Positions 7,209 through 13,930 of a DNA stretch of 13,930 nucleotides are shown here, in pieces (positions within the stretch are counted from its first letter, which is position 1; each line of letters begins with the position of its first letter). The DNA lies in contig USOC01000005.1 in the NCBI GenBank assembly GCA_900556245.1, forward strand, positions 1 through 13,930. Reading direction: 5' to 3'. Position numbers and translations under genes: made by a program. The notes below the pieces were generated by a model. It did not search any database and was not told the origin of the DNA. It was given only the letters and a program-made list of their open reading frames with translations. This stretch comes from an uncultured Prevotellaceae bacterium (GTDB taxonomy: Bacteria > Bacteroidota > Bacteroidia > Bacteroidales > Muribaculaceae).

Positions 7209-8849
7209 TTAATGTTTGTTGCCTTGGATTTCAACGGAAATCGGATATTTGGCCTTGTTTTCTCGGATTGCTTTCAATGCGGCGTTGATGGTCTTGTCGC
7301 TTTTGTTGTAGTAGCGATAGAATGCTTCCATGCCAAGGGTATCGCGAATGATAAGTGCCCGCAGTTGTCGGATGATCAGAGCTTTGCTTTGGCTGATATA
7401 ATACCATCGGATGGGTACTCCATTGTCTTTTGCGAACGTTACAAAGTCGTAGAGCAGGGCGTCGTCACCGGGCAGAATGCGTTGCAGCCGGTCGATGTCC
7501 TTGATGTCTTTCAACGTTTGGCGGTTGATGTCGACATAGGAGTAGACAAACTTGTGGATGAGCCCCAGATTGGCTACCGCCAGATAGTAGGAGGTTATGC
7601 CGGTTGTGTCGTTTGCCACGAAAATGTCCGGCACGATGCCGCCTCCGCCATAGACGGTACGGCCGTTTGCGGTCTTGTACACCTGACTTTTGTCCATCTT
7701 TATGCTGTCGGCGTTGTAGAGTTCGCCATGCGTATAGCGGTTGTAGACCTCCATCGAGTAGTCATCTTCTTTGCCACGTTGGTAATCCTTTTGGATGCAA
7801 CGATGAGAGGGAGTGTAATAGCGTGCGGTGGTCAGGCGCACAACGCTGCTGTCGGGCAAGTAGATTTGCTTTTGTACCAGGCCTTTCCCGAAAGAGCGGC
7901 GTCCGACTACGAGACCTCGGTCGTTGTCTTGCAGCGCGCCCGCCATGATTTCGCTGGCGCTGGCCGAGTATTCGTCGATGAGCACGACTACCTGTTCCTC
8001 GTGGAATGAGCCTTGGCTATCGCTCCACACTTGGATGTCCTCCCTCATTTTTCTCCCTTTTGTGTAGACAATCAATTCGCCCTGGGGAAGAAATTCGTTG
8101 ACCATCAGAATCGCCATCTCCATATAGCCTCCTGCATTGCCTCGAAGGTCTACAACAAAGCTGTTGGCACCTTCTTTTTTCAGCTTGATGAGAGCGGACA
8201 GGAATTCGGAATATGTGCTTCTTCCAAATTTCGTTACTTTGACGTAGCCGGTCTGCTTGTCGAGCATATAGGCGGCGTCGACTGTGTTAATGGGAATATC
8301 GCCTCTGATAATGGTGAATTTTAGAGGCTCTTTGGCTGTATTGCGCTTTATTCCGAGCACCACTTTAGAGCCTTTGTCTCCTCTGATTTTGCTTTGGATT
8401 CCTTTGTCGGATATTTCTGTGCCAACAATCGATTGCCCGTCGACTGAAATGATACGGTCTCCGGTCATCAATCCTGCTTTTTCAGCCGGACCGTTGGGTA
8501 TGATTTCCTCGATTCTGGCGGTGTCCCGGTACATGAAGAATGTGACACCGATGCCGCTGACCGAACTGTTTAGCTTGTCGTTTTCTTCTTTGACGTCGTT
8601 TTCCGGAATGTAATAGGAATGGGGGTCGAGGTTGGTGATGATTTGTGGGATTGACATTTCCACCAACTGCTTGATATCGACAGAGTCTACATATTCGCTT
8701 TGAATGAGATTGAGTACGGAATTGATTTTCCGGTCTTTGTCGAGAATAAACTTTTGGGTGGAGATGTAGTTTCCAATCAGGATACCCGTCACGATGGATA
8801 TGGCGATAGCGAGGGGATACCAGATGATGGAATTGTGCTTAATTCTCAT
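7209..8849 (-). CDS. S41 family C-terminal processing peptidase (CtpA/Prc-like)
   Basis: A membrane-anchored or exported serine peptidase of 546 residues that would trim the C-termini of periplasmic proteins. The N-terminus carries one hydrophobic segment (about 7-27, SIIWYPLAIAISIVTGILIG), a signal anchor or signal peptide. A PDZ domain follows at about 95-170 (SGIGVTFF, then GPAEKAGLMTGDRIISVDGQ). The S41 core has VVDLRGNAGGYM (232-243), the nucleophile region EYSASASEIMAGALQ (Ser297 likely) and RRSFGKGLVQ with catalytic Lys322; the 25-residue Ser-Lys spacing matches Prc. The C-terminal ~150 residues are the extension common in Bacteroidota members. It is 21 bases downstream of the dCMP deaminase gene in the same operon. 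Active-site residues look intact. Confidence 0.95.
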   Translation of the reverse strand: MRIKHNSIIWYPLAIAISIVTGILIGNYISTQKFILDKDRKINSVLNLIQSEYVDSVDIKQLVEMSIPQIITNLDPHSYYIPENDVKEENDKLNSSVSGIGVTFFMYRDTARIEEIIPNGPAEKAGLMTGDRIISVDGQSIVGTEISDKGIQSKIRGDKGSKVVLGIKRNTAKEPLKFTIIRGDIPINTVDAAYMLDKQTGYVKVTKFGRSTYSEFLSALIKLKKEGANSFVVDLRGNAGGYMEMAILMVNEFLPQGELIVYTKGRKMREDIQVWSDSQGSFHEEQVVVLIDEYSASASEIMAGALQDNDRGLVVGRRSFGKGLVQKQIYLPDSSVVRLTTARYYTPSHRCIQKDYQRGKEDDYSMEVYNRYTHGELYNADSIKMDKSQVYKTANGRTVYGGGGIVPDIFVANDTTGITSYYLAVANLGLIHKFVYSYVDINRQTLKDIKDIDRLQRILPGDDALLYDFVTFAKDNGVPIRWYYISQSKALIIRQLRALIIRDTLGMEAFYRYYNKSDKTINAALKAIRENKAKYPISVEIQGNKH

Positions 8850-8870
8850 ATTGATTGAATAGTTTCGGAA

Positions 8871-9317
8871 TTATGGTTGCGGACAGCCTTGTCCGGATTC
8901 AATAAAAACACATTCGATGCCGGCTTTGTTCAGCAGGTCGAGTCCGTCGGCAAGGCGGTAGAGTTCGGAAAATACAACGCGTTTGATGCCTGCCTGAATG
9001 ATCAGTTTGGCACACTCGATGCAAGGGGCGGCTGTCACATAGAGGGTCGCTCCTTCGCTGCTGTTGTTGCTGCGGGCCACTTTGGTGATGGCGTTGGCTT
9101 CTGCGTGGAGCACATAAGGGTAGGTTTTGCCTTCTTCATCTTCACAGATATTATCGAACCCCGACGGGGTGCCGTTAAAGCCGTCGGATATGATCATTTT
9201 GTCTTTTACCAGCAAGGCTCCGACTTGACGGCGCCGGCAATAGGAGTTTTCCGCCCAGATTCTTGCCATGCGCAGGTAGCGCGAGTCGAGTTGTTGCTGC
9301 TTTGTGTCGTTATCCAT
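8871..9317 (-). CDS. Deoxycytidylate (dCMP) deaminase
   Basis: Zinc-dependent cytosolic enzyme that deaminates dCMP to dUMP and so feeds thymidylate synthase. The 148 residues carry the zinc-site motifs HAEANAI (71-77, ligand His71, proton-shuttle Glu73) and APCIECAKL (97-105, ligands Cys99 and Cys102). The N-terminal QVGALLVKD and GFNGTPSGFDN segments are typical of dCMP deaminases of the ComEB/T4 type rather than cytidine or tRNA adenosine deaminases. ATG 9317 is the first gene of the minus-strand operon, with a candidate promoter box about 80 bases upstream. Confidence 0.94.
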   Translation of the reverse strand: MDNDTKQQQLDSRYLRMARIWAENSYCRRRQVGALLVKDKMIISDGFNGTPSGFDNICEDEEGKTYPYVLHAEANAITKVARSNNSSEGATLYVTAAPCIECAKLIIQAGIKRVVFSELYRLADGLDLLNKAGIECVFIESGQGCPQP

Positions 9318-9396
9318 ATTTCGTCTCTCTTCTAACTTCTAAGGCTTTCGCCGGTTCAGGCGGCAGACGCCTGACATGCGACTTCCTATTAACGGA

Positions 9397-9404
9397 CAAA
9401 AGTA
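9397..9404 (-). promoter_or_regulatory. Candidate -7 promoter box for the dCMP deaminase operon
   Basis: On the minus strand this reads TACTTTTG, an exact match to the Bacteroidota -7 consensus TAnnTTTG. It lies 80 bases upstream of the deaminase start and downstream of the M3 gene terminator. No good -33 TTTG is seen at the expected distance. The predicted leader (about 9390 to 9318) contains a 7-bp hairpin, TCAGGCG (9356-9362) with CGCCTGA (9368-9374). Confidence 0.5.
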
Positions 9405-9465
9405 CAAATTCTTAATCATATAATTTTCAGTTGGACAAGATATTTTTCCGTTCCTGCCGATTTCC

Positions 9466-9515
9466 CGGAAATAGAAAGAACCGCAAGAGGCAATTGCTGC
9501 CTTTTGCGGTTCTTT
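9466..9515 (-). terminator. Intrinsic terminator of the M3 peptidase gene
   Basis: An 18-bp stem with a single G-U pair (9475-9492 with 9498-9515, outer part AAAGAACCGCAA) and a 5-base loop starts 23 bases after the M3 stop codon. The minus-strand tail is T-rich but interrupted (TTTCTATTT). The plus-strand side also ends in TTCTTTT, so it may work in both directions, though no + strand gene runs into it. Confidence 0.85.
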
Positions 9516-9538
9516 TCGGTTATGGCTTTGGGATAAAT

Positions 9539-11435
9539 TTACTTGCGTTTATTCTCCTTTTTGACACCGTCACGGATAAGAAGAGCGTCGATTGTCGGCT
9601 CTTGTCCGCGGAAACGCTTGTAGAGCGTCATAGGAGCTTCTGTGCCGCCACGGCTGAGCACGTTGTCTTTCCACGATTTGGCGATGTCCTGGTTGAAGAT
9701 GCCGTTTTCGAGGAAGTAGTGGAATGCGTCGGCTTCGATTACTTCCGCCCATTTGTAGCTGTAATAGCCGGCTGCATATCCTCCAGAGAAGATGTGGTTG
9801 AATTTCGGACCGATGGCACAACCTTCTACAATCGGGAACATTTGTACTTTTTCGATGGCTTTGTTTTCAAAGGCGAACGGGTCGGTGACAGCTTCTGTCT
9901 CGATAGACGTTTGTGCCGGAGAGCGACTTGTAGTTTGTCTGAGCCAAAAGGCTGTGAAGTCCGTGACCAAACTCGTGGATAAACGTTTCTACCTCATAGA
10001 AAGTGAGCAGTGACGGTTTTGTCTCTGTCGGTCGTGTGAAGTTCATTGTCAGAGTCACATGCGGGCGTTGGCTGACACCGTTGGCGAAATATTCCGGACG
10101 GAATTCCGTCATCCATGCGCCGCCGCGTTTTGTGGCCCGTGGGAAGAAGTCGGTGTAGAGTATGCCGACAAAGTTGCCGTTGGCGTCCGTGACATCGAAC
10201 GATTTCACTTCAGGGTTGTATACCGAGTAGTTCTGATTCTCAGTAAATTGCAGACCGTAGAGCTTTGTGGCGAGTCCGAATACTCCCTTGATAACGTTGT
10301 TGAGTTCGAAGTAAGGACGAAGTTCTTCCTCGTTGTAGGCGTATTTTTCGTTTTTGAGCTTGTTGGCATAGTAAGAATAGTCCCAGTTCTGGAGCTCTAT
10401 CTTTTTGCCTTCTGTCTTCTTGGCGAAGTCGCTCAGTTCTTTCAGTTCTTTCTTCCATGCCGGCAAATAGGCATCGCGCAACTGGTCGAGCAGGCGGTAG
10501 ACATTTTCCGGCGTTTCTGCCATTGTTTTTTCCAGGCTGTAGGAGGCGTAGTTTTTGTAGCCGAGCAGTCGGGCGAGCTCAAGGCGGATTTCCGCGATGC
10601 GTGTCAGGATGGCAGTGTTGTCGTATTCGCCGGATGTGCATTGCGAGTTATAGGCTTTGTAAAGCTTTTCCCGGAGGTCGCGGCGCGACGAATATTTCAT
10701 GAAAGCCATATAGGTCGGTTGTTGCAGCGTGATGAGGTAGGAGCCTTCTTTGCCTTTTTCTTTTGCTGCCATTGCGGCTGCTTCTACAGAGCTTTCCGGA
10801 AGTCCGGCCAAGTCTTCTTTTGTCAGCCAAAGTTCGTAGGCGTTGGGCGCTTTGACGGTGTTCTGCTCGAATTTCAGTGTCAGTTCCGACAGTTCGGATG
10901 ACAGTGCGCGGTATTTGTCGCGGTCTTCGCCTTTCAGGTTTGCGCCGGAACGGGCGAACGAGTCGTAGGTTGTCTGCAATAGCATTTTGTCTTCTGTGGA
11001 CAGATTGAGCTTGTCGCGGTTTTCATAGACAAACTTGATGCGCTCCCAAAGCGCTTCGTTGAGCGAGACGTTGGCGGAATAGTTTGAGAGTTTCGGGGCG
11101 ATGCGCAGTGAAATCTCGTTCATTTCGTCGTCGCCGTCAGCCGATAGAATCGGGTAGAACGTGTTGAGCGTGCGGTTGTGCAGTTCTCCGGCATCTTCGA
11201 GGGCAATGATGGTGTTTTCGAATGTCGGCATAGAGCGTTGCTTCACAATGGCGTCGATTTCTTTCTCTGCCAATTTGATACCGGAATCGACAGCTTCTTC
11301 GTAGAAGCTTTTTTCGATTCGGTCGAACGGAACGACGTTGTGAGTCGTCTTGAATTCTTCGAAAAATATATTCTCAGCGTTTGTCATTATTGTAGCTGTA
11401 AATAAAGCTGGGATGATTAATGTTTTTAGTCTCAT
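9539..11435 (-). pseudogene. M3 family dipeptidyl carboxypeptidase, broken by internal deletion and frameshift
   Basis: Homologue of the exported zinc peptidases of family M3 (Dcp/oligopeptidase A type), which cleave short peptides in the periplasm. The N-terminus is a signal peptide (MRLKTLIIPALFTATIMTNA). The reading frame is normal for 513 residues and includes the zinc motif HEFGH (487-491) and SLSGTNVYRD, then goes off frame and stops at 9867-9869. The sequence resumes in another frame from about 9901 (ETEAVTDPFAFENKAIEKV) and runs normally through HIFSGGYAAGYYSYKWAEV and LYKRFRGQEPTIDALLIR to the stop at 9539. Against the family pattern about 65-70 residues are missing at the join, starting with the FVELPSQ segment that carries the third zinc ligand (29 residues after the first His). 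Neither fragment should be an active peptidase. The lesion may be a real deletion or an assembly fault. Confidence 0.9.
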
Positions 11436-11462
11436 AGTTTCTGTCTGTAGATTTTATAAATG

Positions 11463-11494
11463 CAAATGTAACTAAATTTCAGACCGGATGCAAG
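11463..11494 (-). promoter_or_regulatory. Candidate promoter of the M3 peptidase gene
   Basis: On the minus strand TACATTTG (11463-11470) matches the Bacteroidota -7 consensus TAnnTTTG. A CTTG (11491-11494), one mismatch from the -33 TTTG, lies 20 bases upstream, close to the usual spacing. It sits 27 bases before the M3 start, in the 94-base gap after the TPR gene, so the M3 gene is probably transcribed on its own. Confidence 0.6.
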
Positions 11495-11529
11495 TGGGCG
11501 GAAATATTTTGTCGTGTAGCGTCGTGGCG

Positions 11530-13299
11530 TCAGTCGGCGTTTTCTGTGGCGAAGCGCAACGAGTCGAGCAGCAGTGCGGTGGTTGTCGGGTCGGCACCGG
11601 CTTTTTTCAGCAGAGGAAGATCGCCTGTGACGGTGTCGGCAACGGATTGGATGCCGGAGGCGTGGACTGCCGCCAAATAGCTTCCGAAAGCTTCTTTTAC
11701 CGAGCCGTTGCAGAGCAGGGCGTGTCCGCGGTTGATGTGGTCGTCGGCTGTTGGCGACTCGCTGAGAATGCGGCTGTAGTAGTCGGCGCTTTGCGAGAAG
11801 TTGCCCGTCAGAAACAGGCACCATGCCACGGGACGCATCGTGCGCGCTCCTTTAGGATTAAGATAGTCCACTTTGTAAAAGCATTTTAACGCTTCTTCCG
11901 GCCTGTCGACGGCAAGCAGGCAGTTTCCGAGGTTGTTGGCTATGGCAGCGTTGCCAGGGCTTGTTTTTTCCGCCTTGCGATAGTATTCGATGGCTTCCTC
12001 CATATTGCCGTTTGTACGGTGGCAGAAGGCGAGATGCTTGAGTGTCCACAGGTCATCGGGTTTCATCAGATCGACCTTTTCGTAGCATTCGGCGGCTTCA
12101 GTGTAGTGCTTCAGATTCTCGTGGCAGAATCCCATTTTTTGCAAGATGCCGGCCGATGCTTGCTCTTTTTCCGCTATTTTGCGGAAGATGGTGAGTGCGT
12201 CGGCATAGTGCTCCTGCTTGAAGTAGAATTCTGCAACAAGGCGCAGGTTGTCGGTGTCGGAAAGAATGTCGGTGACAAAGGGCACTTCCGTCAGGTTGAG
12301 CTGTGTGTGGAAAGGGTTGTGGAATTCTGTTTTGCGGTTAAACAGGTGGAAGAACCGATACAGGTTCTGCATAAACTTGTTGGCGGTGTTTTCGCGCTCT
12401 TTTTCGGGGTTTGGCAAGTCATTGGCTTGCATTTCTGCGATTTGTGCGCTTTGTTCGTCGAATTGTCCGAGCATCATGTCGCGTTGCTGTTGAGGAACGC
12501 TTGCAAGAGACAGCATAAACGAATACTTGTCGCTGTCGCAGAATGCGCCGCTGTGGTCTACCATTGCCATCAGCGGCCGCAGGCCGGGAACGGCTACGTG
12601 TGACACGGCTGAATGGCGTGCGTCGAACGGCAGAAACCAGTTGGCGATGTTTCCGAAAAACGGGAATGACTTCAGATGGGAGAACGAACTGAGAAAAACG
12701 TCGCCCCCCTCCATTTGCATTTTGTTGAGTTCCTGCATTTTCTGCGATATGCCCGATTTGTCGAGCAGCTCTTGCCAATCGGGGTTCTGCTCCGGGTCTT
12801 CGAGGTCGTCCGTCAGGCCGGTATCCTTCATTTTCCGGCGTATTTCCGGGCTTAATTCCTTGAGTTTCGGTACGAGTTCTTCCTGTACTTTGCGTACGAT
12901 GCGCTCTGTGCCGCGGCTGCGGATGAACTGGAGGAACACGGTCATCAGGTCTTTTCTCGCCCGGCTATTGTCTGCGAGATTGGCTATGCGGAGTTCTACC
13001 GGATGGGAATGTCCGATGATGTGGCGGTAGCGGTACATCACCAGCAGCGAGCAGCAGAGCGCTTTCATCTGCAGTTTGCTGTCGGATGCCGGGCAGGTGT
13101 AGATGTCCATCAGCTGGAGTAATGTTGATTCGCTATAGTGTTCCATCAGGCTCATCATCATGGCGCACATGACGATTTCTTTCAGGTCGGCTGCCGTTGT
13201 CGGATTGGAGAAGACTTCCCGGATGGCCGCCGTTTCATCGGCCGTGAGCGGGAAGTTTACCAAAATTGATTCAGGATGCTTCAAAAATAATACCACCAT
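11530..13299 (-). CDS. TPR-repeat protein of Bacteroidales, 5' truncated
   Basis: A large helical protein with TPR repeats in its C-terminal part. Residues about 350-560 contain roughly six TPR units (for example YADALTIFRKIAEKE, YTEAAECYEKVDLMKPD, MEEAIEYYRKAEKTSPGNA, PEEALKCFYKVDYLNPKGA). The N-terminal ~300 residues are a conserved helical region with SFPFFGNIANWFLPFD (211-226), as in Bacteroidales proteins of similar design that I recall being about 700 residues or more. No function is known to me; TPRs suggest a scaffold role. The in-frame ATG at 13299 is probably accidental: recognisable family sequence begins at about FPLTADE (residue 16, near 13254), and just beyond it the plus-strand LRR fragment begins. 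The native N-terminal 100-200 residues are thus missing. No signal peptide is visible on what remains. Confidence 0.75.
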   Translation of the reverse strand: MVVLFLKHPESILVNFPLTADETAAIREVFSNPTTAADLKEIVMCAMMMSLMEHYSESTLLQLMDIYTCPASDSKLQMKALCCSLLVMYRYRHIIGHSHPVELRIANLADNSRARKDLMTVFLQFIRSRGTERIVRKVQEELVPKLKELSPEIRRKMKDTGLTDDLEDPEQNPDWQELLDKSGISQKMQELNKMQMEGGDVFLSSFSHLKSFPFFGNIANWFLPFDARHSAVSHVAVPGLRPLMAMVDHSGAFCDSDKYSFMLSLASVPQQQRDMMLGQFDEQSAQIAEMQANDLPNPEKERENTANKFMQNLYRFFHLFNRKTEFHNPFHTQLNLTEVPFVTDILSDTDNLRLVAEFYFKQEHYADALTIFRKIAEKEQASAGILQKMGFCHENLKHYTEAAECYEKVDLMKPDDLWTLKHLAFCHRTNGNMEEAIEYYRKAEKTSPGNAAIANNLGNCLLAVDRPEEALKCFYKVDYLNPKGARTMRPVAWCLFLTGNFSQSADYYSRILSESPTADDHINRGHALLCNGSVKEAFGSYLAAVHASGIQSVADTVTGDLPLLKKAGADPTTTALLLDSLRFATENAD

Positions 13300-13786
13300 G
13301 GAATCGGTGAGTATCCCGGAAGGCGTTACGGAGATTGGCTTTGCCGCATTTTCAGGGTGTTATAATCTGAAATCTGTGCAGCTGCCAAAATCGCTGATCA
13401 AAATCGGTGCGTCAGCTTTTTTTGGCTGTGCTGCGTTGCAAAAGGTAAAGTTTCCGGAGAATAGTGGGTTAGAGCTTTCTAATTCGGCATTTGCAAGTAC
13501 CGGACTGCGAGAACTGGACCTTCCAGAGAATGTAAAGTTGGAAGATGACTGCGTTTTTGCAAACTGTGAGAAGTTGACCCGGGCAAGAGTAGAGATAAAG
13601 GGAGAGATCCGACCGCATACATTTGCGAACTGTATTTCTTTGAAAACGGTATTTTTGGGAAAAGAGATCTCGACGATTGGTAATTCTGCATTTGAGTGCT
13701 GCTTTGCATTATCAGAAATCAACTATGAGGGCGACAACAAAGAAATTCAGAAAAAGGTAGACCAGCTTCTCGAAAAACAAAACTAA
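13259..13786 (+). CDS. BspA-like leucine-rich-repeat protein fragment, 5' truncated
   Basis: About 175 residues made of seven ~22-residue LRR_5 (BspA/Treponema pallidum type) repeats with the pattern I..gaF..C..L..V.iP..v, for example TEIGFAAFSGCYNLKSVQLP and IGASAFFGCAALQKVKFP. It ends in a short charged helix (EIQKKVDQLLEKQN). Such proteins are usually cell-surface adhesins or protein-binding modules. The repeats can be followed back to about base 13259 (KIDSGCFKNNTTMESVSIP is already a full repeat). There is no signal peptide or native start; the in-frame ATG at 13298 lies inside repeat 1. The open frame continues to 13160, but that part is antisense to real TPR codons. Base composition looks more A/T-rich than in the neighbouring genes. 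A terminator follows 15 bases after the stop, so the 3' end is genuine. Confidence 0.72.
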   Translation, partial: TKIDSGCFKNNTTMESVSIPEGVTEIGFAAFSGCYNLKSVQLPKSLIKIGASAFFGCAALQKVKFPENSGLELSNSAFASTGLRELDLPENVKLEDDCVFANCEKLTRARVEIKGEIRPHTFANCISLKTVFLGKEISTIGNSAFECCFALSEINYEGDNKEIQKKVDQLLEKQN

Positions 13787-13801
13787 ATCCCCAAAACACC
13801 C

Positions 13802-13840
13802 CGCCGTCTCTTGTGCAAAAAGGCAAGAGACGGCGTTTTT
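13802..13840 (+). terminator. Intrinsic terminator after the LRR fragment
   Basis: A perfect 12-bp stem (CGCCGTCTCTTG at 13802-13813 with CAAGAGACGGCG at 13824-13835), a 10-base loop and TTTTT (13836-13840). It starts 15 bases after the LRR stop codon. In the remaining 90 bases to the window end I see no gene; a 17-codon ATG frame at 13871 has no support. Confidence 0.93.
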
Positions 13841-13930
13841 GCGTGGAAAAACTGAAACGAAAAATCAGCGATGAATAGCTTGTTTATCAATCTGACCGGA
13901 ATTTGTGCAACAAAAAACCTATAAACCTAT

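Noticed and set aside
7089..8009. A 306-codon plus-strand frame opposite the cyclo-ligase and S41 peptidase genes.
   Set aside because: It is antisense to two genes with complete catalytic motifs and has no recognisable domain or start signal.
9867..9970. Programmed ribosomal frameshift in the M3 peptidase.
   Set aside because: There is no slippery heptamer at the join and about 65-70 conserved residues are absent, which frameshifting cannot restore.
10059..10901. A 280-codon plus-strand frame opposite the M3 peptidase.
   Set aside because: It is an antisense shadow, very rich in Phe, Val and Cys, typical of reverse-read coding sequence.
12019..12603. Plus-strand frames opposite the TPR gene.
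   Set aside because: They are shadows of the TPR reading frame with no independent family support.
13160..13258. N-terminal extension of the LRR fragment to an ATG at 13160.
   Set aside because: These 33 codons are the exact antisense of conserved TPR-protein codons and do not fit the LRR pattern.
13871..13924. A 17-codon ATG frame near the right window edge.
   Set aside because: It is too short, has no ribosome binding site or homology signal, and lies just past a terminator.
1..13930. Search for CRISPR repeats, tRNA genes, insertion sequences and phage genes.
   Set aside because: Reading by eye found no direct repeat array, cloverleaf, transposase or integrase motif.

Overview
The window looks like chromosomal DNA from a member of the order Bacteroidales, possibly Muribaculaceae. 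This rests on the protein families and their order, on Bacteroidota-type -7 promoter boxes (TAnnTTTG) upstream of several genes, and on weak Shine-Dalgarno sequences. The family-level placement is inference; no 16S or other decisive marker is present.

Layout. (1) Bases 2-1957, + strand: the C-terminal ~650 residues of RNA polymerase beta' (rpoC), cut by the left window edge and closed by a strong intrinsic terminator. (2) 2155-5287, + strand: a transmembrane Ser/Thr protein kinase followed within a few bases by xseA and then xseB (exonuclease VII large and small subunits), ending in a terminator at 5326-5356. (3) 5355-9317, - strand: a tight co-directional set, in transcription order dCMP deaminase, S41 C-terminal processing peptidase, 5-formyltetrahydrofolate cyclo-ligase, a hemerythrin-like protein and a LuxR-type regulator, with gaps of 8-29 bases. 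(4) 9539-11435, - strand: an exported M3-family dipeptidyl carboxypeptidase gene broken by an internal deletion of about 200 bases plus frameshift, which removes the third zinc ligand. (5) 11530-~13255, - strand: a TPR-repeat protein whose 5' end is missing. (6) ~13259-13786, + strand: a BspA-like leucine-rich-repeat fragment whose 5' end is missing, followed by a 12-bp-stem terminator. The ends of (5) and (6) meet at one point near 13252-13265, which looks like a recombination or assembly junction.

How the genes work together. Most of the window is housekeeping: transcription, DNA repair (exonuclease VII), pyrimidine deoxynucleotide supply (dCMP to dUMP), folate salvage, and envelope proteolysis. 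The least ordinary parts are the kinase in an operon with exonuclease VII, with two repeated juxtamembrane Thr motifs of FHA-ligand type, and the hemerythrin-like/LuxR pair. In that pair most of the expected di-iron ligands of the hemerythrin fold, and the acidic pocket of the receiver domain, appear to be lost. I found no CRISPR array, tRNA, rRNA, transposase or phage gene. No intergenic stretch exceeds 300 bases.
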